Shown: piece by piece, positions 25,665-33,845 of the stretch | Layout: each line of letters starts with the position of its first letter | Position numbering within the stretch: position 1 is the first letter of the stretch | DNA from: Streptomyces californicus | GTDB taxonomy: Bacteria; Actinomycetota; Actinomycetes; Streptomycetales; Streptomycetaceae | Direction of reading: 5' to 3' | DNA: 64,000 nt | Assembly: GCF_000717645.1 (NCBI RefSeq) | Contig: NZ_JNZZ01000001.1 | Coordinates: 496,001 to 560,000, forward strand | Translations under genes and position numbers: made by a program | Notes under the pieces: generated by a model | Seen by the model: only the letters and a program-made list of their open reading frames with translations | Database searches by the model: none | Told to the model about the DNA's origin: nothing

Positions 25665-27128
25665 ATGACCTCCTCCCCGCCCCCCTCCCGACCGCACACG
25701 GGCAGCCACGACCTGCCGGTCCCGGCGGCCCTGGACGCCTTCATGGCCACCGGCTGGGCGCCCTCCCCGCTGCCCGCCGACGCGCGGGTGCCCGGCCGCA
25801 CCCTGCTGCCGGGCCGGATCCAGCGGCTGTCGGCGCGCTTCCCGGGCGAACGGCTGGTCATACCCGCCGGAACGCTCAAGGTCCGGTCGAACGACACCGA
25901 CCACCGCTTCCGCCCGCACAGCGCCTACGCCTGGCTGACCGGCCTGACCGGCGAGGAGCAGCCCGACCATGTCCTCGTCCTCGAACCGTCCGGCCCGGAC
26001 GGCCACGAGGCGCTGCTCCACATCCGCCCCCGCTCCGCCCGGAACACCAGCGACTTCTACCGCGACCGCCGCTACGGCGAGTTCTGGGTGGGCCGCCGGC
26101 CCGACCTGGACGAGACGGCCGCGCTGACCGGGCTGCGCTGCGCTCCCCTGGACGAACTGCCCGGGCTCCTCGCCGGACCGCAGCCGCCGACCCGGCTCCT
26201 CGCCGGCGTCGACCCCCGCGTCGACAGCCTGCTGCCCGAGCGTTCCCACTCCCCCTCCGGAGACGCCGAGTTGGACGCCGCGCTCGCCGAACTCCGGCTG
26301 CTCAAGGACCCCTGGGAGGTGAGCCAGCTCCAACTCGCCGTCGACCACACGACGGTGGGCTTCGAGGACGTGGTACGCGCCCTGCCCGACGCCCTGCGCC
26401 ACCCCCGCGGCGAACGCCGGATCGAGGGGGTCTTCAACCTGCGCGCGCGGACCGAGGGGAACGGCACGGGATACGAGACCATCGCGGCGGCCGGCGCGCA
26501 CGCCTGCGTCCTGCACTGGATCCGCAACGACGGGCCACTCTCCCCCTCCCACCTGCTCCTGCTCGACGCGGGGGTGGAGACCGACACCCTCTACACCGCC
26601 GACATCACCCGCACCCTCCCCCTGTCGGGCCGCTTCTCGCCGGCCCAACGCGACGTCTACGAACTGGTGCTGGCCGCGCAGGAGGCCGCCATCGCCGTCC
26701 TGCGCCCCGGCGCCCGCTTCCGGGACTTCCACCGTGAGGCCATGCGCGTCATCGCCGAGGGACTGCACACCTGGGGAGTCCTGCCGGTCCCGCCCGAGGA
26801 GGCGCTCGCCGACGACAGCGGCCTCCACCGCCGCTACACCCTGTGCAGCAGCGGGCACATGCTCGGCATCGACGTGCACGACTGCGCCCGGGCCCGCGCG
26901 GAGACCTACCTCGACGGCGTACTGGAGGAGGGCCACGTCCTGACCGTCGAACCCGGGCTCTACCTCCAGCCGGACGACGAGACGCTGCCGCCCGAACTGC
27001 GCGGCATGGGCGTGCGCATCGAGGACGACCTCGTGATCACCGCCGACGGCGCGCGGCTCCTCTCCGGCGCGCTGCCCCGCACGGCCGACGGTGTCGAGGA
27101 GTGGATGGCCCGCATGCTGGACGGCTGA
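25665..27128 (+). CDS. pepP: Xaa-Pro aminopeptidase (M24B, aminopeptidase P family)
   Basis: A 487-residue cytoplasmic metalloaminopeptidase removing an N-terminal residue that precedes proline (or hydroxyproline). The N-terminal creatinase-like domain (about 1-200) is followed by the pita-bread catalytic domain. The dimetal ligands are visible as LLLDAGVETDTLYTADITRT (two Asp), SSGHMLGIDVHDC (His), LTVEPGLYL (Glu) and GVRIEDDLVI (Glu). The ATG at 25665 follows AAGGAG. It sits divergent from the peptide-import operon and would hydrolyse imported Xaa-Pro/Hyp bonds. The second aminopeptidase P-like Streptomyces copy is elsewhere, so this one is probably specialised. Confidence 0.9.
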   Translation: MTSSPPPSRPHTGSHDLPVPAALDAFMATGWAPSPLPADARVPGRTLLPGRIQRLSARFPGERLVIPAGTLKVRSNDTDHRFRPHSAYAWLTGLTGEEQPDHVLVLEPSGPDGHEALLHIRPRSARNTSDFYRDRRYGEFWVGRRPDLDETAALTGLRCAPLDELPGLLAGPQPPTRLLAGVDPRVDSLLPERSHSPSGDAELDAALAELRLLKDPWEVSQLQLAVDHTTVGFEDVVRALPDALRHPRGERRIEGVFNLRARTEGNGTGYETIAAAGAHACVLHWIRNDGPLSPSHLLLLDAGVETDTLYTADITRTLPLSGRFSPAQRDVYELVLAAQEAAIAVLRPGARFRDFHREAMRVIAEGLHTWGVLPVPPEEALADDSGLHRRYTLCSSGHMLGIDVHDCARARAETYLDGVLEEGHVLTVEPGLYLQPDDETLPPELRGMGVRIEDDLVITADGARLLSGALPRTADGVEEWMARMLDG

Positions 27129-27190
27129 CGGAGAAGGGCCGAGTGCCCCCTGTCTGCCGCGAAGGGCCGGGGACGCCTGACGGCCGCGAA

Positions 27191-27208
27191 GGGCCGGGGC
27201 CCCGGCCC
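27191..27208. terminator. GC-rich palindrome after the M24 peptidase gene
   Basis: GGGCCGGGGCCCCGGCCC is a perfect 18-base palindrome 62 bases after the peptidase stop codon. It could fold as a strong hairpin without a U tract, a common Streptomyces terminator form. It also separates the peptidase from the GntR promoter. Confidence 0.4.
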
Positions 27209-27256
27209 CGGCCCCCCGGACGATGCCGGGTTCCCCCGACGATTCCGCACCGCGCA

Positions 27257-27273
27257 ACGTGACATTGTATAGT
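27257..27273. promoter_or_regulatory. candidate GntR operator at the gntR start (site C)
   Basis: ACGTGACATTGTATAGT is the most diverged copy of the shared motif, keeping GTGACATTG. It ends 26 bases before the GntR start codon and overlaps the likely promoter (TATAGT -10-like), as expected for autorepression. A second GTGACA lies at 27277-27282. Confidence 0.55.
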
Positions 27274-27299
27274 GCGGTGACAAATCTGAAGGGGAACGC

Positions 27300-28010
27300 A
27301 TGAGTGAGCTGAAGTCCCGCAAACTCATCTCGGTGCAGGAGCATCTGCGCGACCAGGTGGCCAACGCCCTGCGCGCCGCGCTGATAGCGGGAGAGCTACA
27401 GCCCGGCGTGATCTACTCGGCGCCCACGCTCGCGGCCGAGTACGGCGTATCGGCCACGCCCGTACGCGAGGCCATGCTGGATCTGGCCCGCGAGGGGCTG
27501 GTCGAGGCGGTCCGCAACAAGGGGTTCCGCGTCACCGAACTGTCCGAGCGCGACCTGGACGAGTACACGGAGATCCGCGCCCTCATCGAGATCCCCACGA
27601 TCGGCCGCGTGACCCGCACCGCCTCCCGCGAGCAGTTGGAGGCGGTGCGCCCGGTGGCCGAGGAGATCGTGGCCGCCGCGCAGCGGGGCGACCTGATCGG
27701 CTATCTGGAGTCGGACCGCCGCTTCCACCTCGACCTGCTCGCGCTCGCGGGCAACGCGCGCCTGGTCGAGACGGTGGCCGACCTGCGCAAGCGCTCCCGG
27801 CTGTACGGACTCACCGACCTGTCCCAGGAGGGGTCGCTGGTGGGTTCGGCCCAGGAGCACACCGCGCTCCTGGACATCATGATCGAGGGCGACGCGGAGG
27901 CGGCCGAGGAACACATGCGCAGCCATCTCGCGCATGTCAGGACGCTGTGGGCGGCCCGTAAGGAACAGGCCGGCCGGGCGGTCCCGCCCCGCAAGCTCGG
28001 GGCGCGCTGA
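27300..28010 (+). CDS. GntR-family (FCD/FadR-type) regulator of hydroxyproline/collagen use
   Basis: A 236-residue GntR regulator. Residues 10-80 are the winged helix (LRDQVANALRAALIAGELQPGVIYSAPTLAAEYGVSATPVREAMLDLAREGLVEAVRNKGFRV). Residues 90-225 are the all-helical FCD ligand domain, with the Asp/His metal-ligand pattern (DRRFHLDLL, QEHTALLDIM, HMRSHLAHV). FCD proteins bind small carboxylates through a bound metal. It is embedded between the peptidase and the hydroxyproline operon, and four similar sites occur in this island, so it is the probable island-wide regulator. The inducer (hydroxyproline or an intermediate) is inference. Confidence 0.88.
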   Translation: MSELKSRKLISVQEHLRDQVANALRAALIAGELQPGVIYSAPTLAAEYGVSATPVREAMLDLAREGLVEAVRNKGFRVTELSERDLDEYTEIRALIEIPTIGRVTRTASREQLEAVRPVAEEIVAAAQRGDLIGYLESDRRFHLDLLALAGNARLVETVADLRKRSRLYGLTDLSQEGSLVGSAQEHTALLDIMIEGDAEAAEEHMRSHLAHVRTLWAARKEQAGRAVPPRKLGAR

Positions 28011-28112
28011 CGCCGAAGCGGGGTGCCCGCCGAGTCGGCCGCCCGTCCGCCCGGAGCCGCCCCGGGCCACGGCGACCGGGGCCGCCCCGCCCCGTCGTGG
28101 CCCGGGGCGGCT

Positions 28113-28200
28113 CCGGTACGTGGAGCGCGGCGACCCCCGGTACGTGGAGCGGGACGGCCCCCGGTACGTGGAGCGGGACGGCCCCCGGTACGTGGAGCGC
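28113..28200. repeat. 24-base tandem repeat between convergent genes
   Basis: Almost four head-to-tail copies begin at 28113, 28137, 28161 and 28185, each opening with CCGGTACGTGGAGCG. The array fills the spacer between the GntR gene and the end of the hydroxyproline operon, stopping at the TGA of the last gene (28201-28203). Copies two and three are identical. It is not CRISPR: there are no spacers. Confidence 0.9.
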
Positions 28201-29154
28201 TCAGTTCCGCCCCTCCGCTCCCCCCTCCCGCGCCTTCCGCCGGTGGGCCGCGACGGCGACCACCAGGTCCTGCCAGCCCATCCCGCACGTCTTCACGACC
28301 AGCGGCCGGCCGGCCGGCGGCACCGCGCGGGAAGCGGCCGGGTCCGACAGGGCGACCAGGGCGTCCGGGGCCAGGGCCCCGTCACGGACCGCCAGAACGA
28401 CGTCGCCCGCCTCGCGGAGCGCGGTCGCACGGCTCTCGACCAACACCGTGGCACGTTCCATCAGGGCGCTGTCCAGCTCTCGTACGTCCGGTTCGTGCGA
28501 GCCGACCGCCAGCACCACCGCGCCGTCGCGCACCAGCCGCCCGTCGACCACCGGTTCGCGGGCGGACGTCGCGGTGACGACGACATCCGCGCGCCGCACC
28601 AGTTCCGCGGTCTCCCGGGCACCGGCCGGCCGGCGGCGGTCGGCCCAGCCGGGGGCGGCCCCCTCGCCCCGGGTGACGACCGTGACGTCGGCCACCGGGA
28701 CGTGCGCCCGTACGGTGACGGCGTGTCCGCGGCCCTGGGGGCCCGCGCCGAAGACCACCAGCCGCAGCCCGGCGCCCGCCCTCTCCCCCGCGAGGGCGCG
28801 CAGCCGGTCCAGGCAGGCCGCGACCGAGACGGCCGGGGTGCGCAGGGTCGTCAGCGCCACCCCGTCCAGGAGCGCCACCGGGGTGAGGGTCGCGCTGTCG
28901 TGCAGCAGGTACGTGGCGTTGATCCGCCGGAGCCCGCGCGCCGCGTTGCCGGGGGCGACGGTGGCGACCTTCACGCCGAACCAGCCGTCGTGCTCGGAGG
29001 GCATGAGCAGCCCCTGCCCCCGGGCCAGCGGCACGACCGTCCGCGCTACGTCGCCGTCCGGGTCGAGGCCCCCGGACAGCGCCTCCCTGACCGCGGCGAC
29101 GGCCCCGGCCGGACCGAGCGCGAAGACGTCCGCCGCGTCGAGCGTCACCGTCAT
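28201..29154 (-). CDS. ornithine cyclodeaminase/mu-crystallin family, likely pyrroline-2-carboxylate reductase
   Basis: A 317-residue NAD(P)-binding enzyme of the OCD/mu-crystallin family. The Rossmann motif is VVFGAGPQGRGHAVTV. The N-terminal substrate half includes the GWFGVKVATVAP segment with the catalytic-type Lys. The C-terminal VVLAVGSHEPDVRELDSALM is typical of family members reducing Delta1-pyrroline-2-carboxylate to L-proline (LhpI). It is last in the operon and overlaps the proline-racemase-family paralog (ATGA). With a trans-3-hydroxyproline dehydratase it would convert 3-hydroxyproline to proline. True ornithine cyclodeaminase activity is the alternative. Confidence 0.82.
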   Translation of the reverse strand: MTVTLDAADVFALGPAGAVAAVREALSGGLDPDGDVARTVVPLARGQGLLMPSEHDGWFGVKVATVAPGNAARGLRRINATYLLHDSATLTPVALLDGVALTTLRTPAVSVAACLDRLRALAGERAGAGLRLVVFGAGPQGRGHAVTVRAHVPVADVTVVTRGEGAAPGWADRRRPAGARETAELVRRADVVVTATSAREPVVDGRLVRDGAVVLAVGSHEPDVRELDSALMERATVLVESRATALREAGDVVLAVRDGALAPDALVALSDPAASRAVPPAGRPLVVKTCGMGWQDLVVAVAAHRRKAREGGAEGRN

Positions 29155-30305
29155 CGCAGCACGAACCCGGGTACGAGGGTGTCGTCGGGATCGACGGTGA
29201 AGGCTCCGGTCCCGGTGGCGTACGCGGTGCCCGTCACCGCCGGGACGACCGTGCGGCGGCCGTCGACCACGGACGTCCGCTCGATCCGCGCGCGGAAGAG
29301 CGAACCGACGACCGACTCGTGGAGCAGTTCGTCGCCGGGACGCAGCTCCCCGGAGTCGGCGAGGAGCGCCACCCGGGCGGCGGTGCCCGAGCCGCACGGG
29401 GAACGGTCCACCTGGCCGTCCGCGAAGACCGTGACGTTCCGGTGGTGCAGCAGCCGGGTGGAGTCGGAGCGGCGGACGGGGGCGCGGGCCTCCTCGGTGA
29501 ACACCGTCCCGTAGACGCCGGACAGCCGGTCGTCCCCGGGGTGTTCGGCGGCGCGGGCGGCGTTCAGCGCGTCGCGGATCTCGCGGCCGGCCGCGATGAG
29601 CGCGGTGACGTCGTGCGGCCGGACCCGCGCGCCGGTGCCCAGCCGGCCGACCGGGAGCACGGCGTACATGGCACCGCCGTAGGCGATGTCGACGGTGAGC
29701 GTGCCGTACGAGGTCGCCACCTCGACGCCGCGTGCGTGGACGTGTCCGGGGACGTTGACGAAGGTCACGTCCGCGACCCTGCCGCCGGCCGTGCGCACGC
29801 TCGCCGTGACCCGCCCGGACGGGACGTCGATGACGACGTCGGTCGTGCCCTCGGGCGGCGCCGGGACCAGCCCTTCGGCGACCGCCCAGGCGCCGAGGGC
29901 GATCGTGCCGTGGCCGCAGGCGGTGGAGAAGCCGTCCTTGTGCCAGAAGAGGGCGCCGAGATGGGCCCCGGCGTCGTCCGGCGGGACGACGAACGCCCCG
30001 TACATGTCGGCGTGGCCGCGCGGTTCGCCGCACAGCAGGGCCCGGGTCCACTGCGTCCCGGCGTCGGCCATGGCGAGGGTACGCCGCTCGGCGACGGTGG
30101 GACCGGGCCCGGTGACGGCCGGCGGCGGCTCGGGAACGATCCGGAACGGCTCTCCCCCGGTGTGCCAGTCGGCCGTCCGTATCGGCCACGTGCGGGGGTG
30201 GCCGGTTCCGCCGGGTGGGTGGTGGGTCCCGGCACGCGGGTGGCCGGTTCCCGCGCCCGGGAGGCGGGATCCGGCCGGCCCGGCGGGCGGTCGGCCGGTG
30301 GTCAT
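29151..30305 (-). CDS. proline-racemase-family enzyme, 3-hydroxyproline dehydratase-like
   Basis: A 384-residue second member of the proline racemase/hydroxyproline epimerase family. The catalytic pair is Cys130 (STACGHGTIALG) and Cys304 (DRSPCGSGTAAR). Overall it resembles trans-3-hydroxy-L-proline dehydratases (EPRGHADMYGAFVVPPDDAG), which usually lack one of the two Cys, whereas here both are kept. A 40-residue N-terminal extension rich in Gly, Pro and His (GTGHP repeats) precedes the domain. The start overlaps the upstream gene (ATGA), so the extension appears to be translated. Coupling to the reductase downstream favours a 3-hydroxyproline role. Epimerase or racemase activity is possible. 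Confidence 0.85.
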   Translation of the reverse strand: MTTGRPPAGPAGSRLPGAGTGHPRAGTHHPPGGTGHPRTWPIRTADWHTGGEPFRIVPEPPPAVTGPGPTVAERRTLAMADAGTQWTRALLCGEPRGHADMYGAFVVPPDDAGAHLGALFWHKDGFSTACGHGTIALGAWAVAEGLVPAPPEGTTDVVIDVPSGRVTASVRTAGGRVADVTFVNVPGHVHARGVEVATSYGTLTVDIAYGGAMYAVLPVGRLGTGARVRPHDVTALIAAGREIRDALNAARAAEHPGDDRLSGVYGTVFTEEARAPVRRSDSTRLLHHRNVTVFADGQVDRSPCGSGTAARVALLADSGELRPGDELLHESVVGSLFRARIERTSVVDGRRTVVPAVTGTAYATGTGAFTVDPDDTLVPGFVLR

Positions 30306-31303
30306 ACGGTGAATCCCGTCGGATAGGGGTCCGTGGGGTCGAGCAGGTACTGCGCGGTCCCGGTGATCCAGGCGCGGCCGGTGATGGACGGCAGGACGGC
30401 GGGGCGTCCGCCGACCGTGGTCTCCGCGAGGAGCCGGCCGGTGAAGCGGGAGCCGATGAGGGACTCGTTGACGAAGTCCTGCCCGGTCTTCAGCTGTCCG
30501 CGCGCGTGCAGTTGGGCCATCCGGGCGCTCGTCCCCGTCCCGCACGGTGAGCGGTCGAACCATCCGGGGTGGATGGCCATCGCGTGCCGTGAGTGCTCGG
30601 CGGTGGAGCCGGGCGCCTCCAGGTAGACGTGGTGGCAGACGTCGATCGACGGGTCCTCGGGATGCGCCACCGGGTTCTGTTCGTTGATCGCGTCCATGAT
30701 GCTCATGCCGGCGGCGAGCAGCCGCCCCTTCTCGGCCCGGTCGAAGGGGATGCCGAGATCGTCGGTGCGGACGACGGCGTAGAAGTTGCCGCCGTAGGCG
30801 ATGTCGTAGCGGACCGGGCCGTACCCCTCCACCTCCACGACCTGGTCCAGCGCGTGGCTGTAGGAGGCGACGTTCTCCAGGGTGACGGACTCCGCGCGCC
30901 CGTCGTGCACCGCGACCCGTGCCGTCACGAGACCGGCGGGGGTGTCGAGGCGGATGACGGTCTCCGGTTCGACCGCCTCGACCATCCCCGTCTCGACGAG
31001 GACCGTCGCCACGCCGATGGTGCCGTGACCGCACATCGGCAGGCAGCCGGAGACCTCGATGAACAGCACGCCGAAGTCGGCGTCCGGCCGGGTCGGGGGC
31101 TGGAGGATCGCGCCGGACATGGACGCGTGCCCGCGCGGCTCGCACATCAGCAGGGTGCGCAGCCCGTCGCGCTCCGCCGTGAACCGCTCCCGGCGCTCGG
31201 CCATCGTCGCGCCCGGCAGGACACCCACCCCGCCGGTGACGACCCGGGTCGGCATGCCCTCGGTGTGCGAGTCGACCGCGTGGTAACAGACTTGGGAACG
31301 CAC
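30302..31303 (-). CDS. 4-hydroxyproline epimerase
   Basis: A 333-residue proline-racemase-family enzyme with both acid/base cysteines, Cys91 (LPMCGHGTIG) and Cys254 (DRSPCGTGTSAR). It has the full length and residues of 4-hydroxyproline 2-epimerase, which interconverts trans-4-hydroxy-L-proline and cis-4-hydroxy-D-proline, the first step of bacterial hydroxyproline breakdown. The GTG at 31303 sits one base from the stop of the deaminase gene. Operon context (dehydrogenase subunits, deaminase, semialdehyde dehydrogenase) supports epimerase over proline racemase. Confidence 0.92.
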   Translation of the reverse strand: MRSQVCYHAVDSHTEGMPTRVVTGGVGVLPGATMAERRERFTAERDGLRTLLMCEPRGHASMSGAILQPPTRPDADFGVLFIEVSGCLPMCGHGTIGVATVLVETGMVEAVEPETVIRLDTPAGLVTARVAVHDGRAESVTLENVASYSHALDQVVEVEGYGPVRYDIAYGGNFYAVVRTDDLGIPFDRAEKGRLLAAGMSIMDAINEQNPVAHPEDPSIDVCHHVYLEAPGSTAEHSRHAMAIHPGWFDRSPCGTGTSARMAQLHARGQLKTGQDFVNESLIGSRFTGRLLAETTVGGRPAVLPSITGRAWITGTAQYLLDPTDPYPTGFTV

Positions 31304-31304
31304 G

Positions 31305-32228
31305 TCAGTTGACCCCCGCCTCGATGAGGGCCCGGGTGGCGGACCGTACGACGGACTCGGTCTCCGCGGTCAGGGGCTGCCGGGGCGGACGGCAGACGCC
31401 GCCGGTGCGGCCGATCATGTCCTGGCCGAGCTTGATCGCCTGGATGAACTCGGTCCGGCTGTCCCAGCGCAGTACGGGGTGGAGCGCGCGGTAGAGCGGC
31501 AGCGCGGTGGCGAGGTCACCGGCCAGCGAGGCGTTGTAGAGGTCGAGGCAGGCGCGCGGGAAGACCTGGGGGTAGCCGGCGACCCAGCCCTTGGCCCCGG
31601 CGACGGCGACCTCCAGGAGGGTGTCGTCGGTGCCGATGATCAGGTCGAGGCCGGGGGCGAGTTCGTTGATGGCGTAGCAGCGCCGTACGTCGCCGGAGAA
31701 CTCCTTCACCCCCACGATGAACCCCTCGGCGTGCAGCTTGGCCAGCAGTTCGGGGCGCAGGTCGACCTTGGTGTCGATGGGGTTGTTGTAGGCGGTGACG
31801 GGGAGCCCGACGGAGGCCACCGCCGCGTAGTGCTCCAGCACCGCGCGGTCGTCGGCCCGGTAGGCGTTGGGCGGCAGGCACATGACGGCGTGGCAGCCGG
31901 CGTCCTTGGCGAACTGCGCGTGCCTGCGCGCCTCGATCGCGCCGTACGCCCCGACGCCCGGCATCACGGTGAAGCCCTCGGGGGCGTTGGCGACGGCGGT
32001 CTCCACGACCCGGTCGCGCTCCTCGTACGTCAGGGTCTGGTACTCGCCCAGCGAGCCGTTCGGAGCGACGCCGTGCAGGCCCTGTTCGGCGAGCCAGGCG
32101 ACGTTGTCGCCGTAGGCCCCGTGGTCGACGGCGAGGTCGCGGCCGAAGGGGAGGCTGGTGGCGACGATGACGCCGTGCCAGGGCATGCGGGGGGCGTCGG
32201 CGGGGGTTCGGCGTTCGGTGCTGTCCAT
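31305..32228 (-). CDS. DapA-family Delta1-pyrroline-4-hydroxy-2-carboxylate deaminase
   Basis: A 307-residue class I aldolase-fold protein of the dihydrodipicolinate synthase/N-acetylneuraminate lyase superfamily. The Schiff-base Lys175 is in IVGVKEFSGD and the catalytic Tyr147 in TAYNNP. GSLGEYQTLTYEER carries the substrate-binding loop. In hydroxyproline clusters this member deaminates and dehydrates Delta1-pyrroline-4-hydroxy-2-carboxylate to 2-oxoglutarate semialdehyde. It is placed between the dehydrogenase and epimerase genes, which fits that step. Sequence alone cannot exclude another keto-acid lyase. Confidence 0.88.
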   Translation of the reverse strand: MDSTERRTPADAPRMPWHGVIVATSLPFGRDLAVDHGAYGDNVAWLAEQGLHGVAPNGSLGEYQTLTYEERDRVVETAVANAPEGFTVMPGVGAYGAIEARRHAQFAKDAGCHAVMCLPPNAYRADDRAVLEHYAAVASVGLPVTAYNNPIDTKVDLRPELLAKLHAEGFIVGVKEFSGDVRRCYAINELAPGLDLIIGTDDTLLEVAVAGAKGWVAGYPQVFPRACLDLYNASLAGDLATALPLYRALHPVLRWDSRTEFIQAIKLGQDMIGRTGGVCRPPRQPLTAETESVVRSATRALIEAGVN

Positions 32229-32237
32229 GGACTCTCC

Positions 32238-33845
32238 TCAGGTGGTTGCGGAAGGGGGCTCGACGGAGTCGGCGAGCGCGCCGAGGGTGACGGGGGTGGC
32301 GATCAACCGTTCGGCCGGGGCGTACGGCCGGCCGGGGGCGGCGACGAGGCAGTGCACGGCGGGTCCGCACATGCGGCCCTGGCACCAGCCCATGCCGGCC
32401 CGGGTCAGCTGTTTGACCTGGCGGTGGTCGGACGCTCGGCCTTCCTCGCGGGCGGTGCGGACGGCCACCGCGGTGACCTCCTCGCACCGGCAGACCGTGG
32501 TGTCGTCGGTCAGCCAGGCGGGCCAGGCCGGTGGCAGGGGGTGGGCGCCCGCCATGGCGCGGGCGAAGGCGCGGTGGCGGGCCGCGGTCCGCCGCACTCC
32601 GGCGGTACGCCGGGGGTGGGGGCGGCCCGGAGCGGCCAGGTCGGTCAGGACGGAGACGGCGGCGAGGCGGCCCTCGGCGACGGCGAGCGCCGCCCCGCCG
32701 ACCCCGCAGGTCTCGCCCGCCGCGTACAGACCGGGCACGGTGGTGCGCTGCCCGGCGTCCACGGTGGCGGCGAGGGTGCCGTCGCCCGCGTCGGCGAGGT
32801 CGCAGCCGAGCGGGAGGAGGAGGTCGAGCTGGGGGACGAAGCCCCAGCCGACCCCGACGGTGTCGGCGTCGATCCGGCGCTCCGTCCCCGGGAGCGGGCG
32901 CCCGTCGCCGTCCAGGGACGCGGTCCGCACGGCGGCGACCCGCGCGTCCCCCTCGGCGGCCACGACGGCGGTGCGGGTGCGGACCGGGACCCGGTGGCGG
33001 GCGAGTACGGCCGCGTACCGTGCGGCCTCGGCCCACTTGGCGGGGTCGCGCAGCAGCGGCAGGGGCCGGCGCAGCCAGTTCGAGGGCGCGGCGGCCTCGC
33101 ACACGGCGACGACCTCGGCCCCGCGTGCGGCGAGGGCGGCGGCGACGGGCAGCAGGAAGGGCCCGGTGCCGCCGAGGACCACTCGGCGGCCGGCGACGAC
33201 TCCCCCGCCCTTGAGCAGCGACTGGAGTCCTCCGGCGGTGAGGACGCCCGGCAGGTCCCAGCCGGGGAAGGGGAGTTGGCGGTCGTAGGCGCCGGTCGCG
33301 ACGAGCAGCGCCGGGGCGTGCAGGACGACGGCGCGTTCCTCGGGCGGGTGGGAGCGGTCCATGGCGTGGACGGCGAACCCGTGCTCCGCGCGGACGGCGG
33401 TCCACACGTGGTGGTTCAGCAGCAGCGCGAGCCGTCCCGCGCGCCGGTGGGACTCCAGGGTCGCGCGCAGCGCGCGGTAGGCCGGCAGGTCGTGGTGCAG
33501 GTCGGCGGTGGGGACGGCCTCGCGGGCGTGGTCCGGCGGGTGCCGCCAGAACTGGCCGCCGGGGGCGGCGCCGGAGTCGACGAGAGCGACCCGCAGCCCG
33601 CCGTCGAGGGCGGTCGCGGCGGCGGCCATCCCGGCCGGTCCCGCGCCGACGACCACGAGGTCCGGGGGCTCGGACGGCAGCCCCGCCGCGCGCTCCGGGC
33701 GCTCCGGGCGCTCCGGGCGCTCCGGGTGCTCCGGGTGCTCCGGGTGCTCCGGGTGCTCCGGGTGCCCGCCCGTCGCGTTCCGCGAGGGCTCGCGCGTCGA
33801 GTGCTCCGAAGACCGGTCCGGCCCGCGCTCCGAGGGCTCACGCAT
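32238..33845 (-). CDS. D-hydroxyproline dehydrogenase alpha subunit (FAD/NAD-binding with BFD-like Fe-S domain)
   Basis: A 535-residue flavoprotein resembling the alpha subunits of heteromeric D-hydroxyproline dehydrogenase, HcnB and opine oxidase. Dinucleotide motifs are DLVVVGAGPAGMAAA (about 61-75) and VVLGGTGPFLLPVAAAL, with ATGAYDRQLPFPGWDLPGVLTAGG between them. The C-terminal BFD-type [2Fe-2S] region has CRCEEV and MGWCQGRMCG. The N-terminal 50 residues are a hydrophilic HPE/RPE tripeptide repeat encoded by a 9-base tandem repeat. Its start overlaps the gamma-subunit gene by eight bases. It would pass electrons from the flavin site towards the respiratory chain. Confidence 0.87.
   Translation of the reverse strand: MREPSERGPDRSSEHSTREPSRNATGGHPEHPEHPEHPEHPERPERPERPERAAGLPSEPPDLVVVGAGPAGMAAAATALDGGLRVALVDSGAAPGGQFWRHPPDHAREAVPTADLHHDLPAYRALRATLESHRRAGRLALLLNHHVWTAVRAEHGFAVHAMDRSHPPEERAVVLHAPALLVATGAYDRQLPFPGWDLPGVLTAGGLQSLLKGGGVVAGRRVVLGGTGPFLLPVAAALAARGAEVVAVCEAAAPSNWLRRPLPLLRDPAKWAEAARYAAVLARHRVPVRTRTAVVAAEGDARVAAVRTASLDGDGRPLPGTERRIDADTVGVGWGFVPQLDLLLPLGCDLADAGDGTLAATVDAGQRTTVPGLYAAGETCGVGGAALAVAEGRLAAVSVLTDLAAPGRPHPRRTAGVRRTAARHRAFARAMAGAHPLPPAWPAWLTDDTTVCRCEEVTAVAVRTAREEGRASDHRQVKQLTRAGMGWCQGRMCGPAVHCLVAAPGRPYAPAERLIATPVTLGALADSVEPPSATT
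33690..33770. repeat. 9-base in-frame tandem repeat encoding (HPE/RPE)n
   Basis: About nine consecutive copies of a 9-base unit, CGCTCCGGG changing to TGCTCCGGG, lie near the 5' end of the D-hydroxyproline dehydrogenase alpha gene. Read on the minus strand they give alternating HPE and then RPE triplets. Because the unit is a multiple of three, copy-number change would keep the frame and only lengthen or shorten the hydrophilic N-terminus. Confidence 0.9.

Noticed and set aside
28113..28200. CRISPR-like array
   Set aside because: Copies are directly adjacent at 24 bases with no spacers and no cas genes. This is a simple tandem repeat.
29151..31303. Two proline-racemase-family genes as a simple duplication
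   Set aside because: The two proteins differ greatly outside the active-site motifs and belong to different subgroups, so recent tandem duplication is unlikely.
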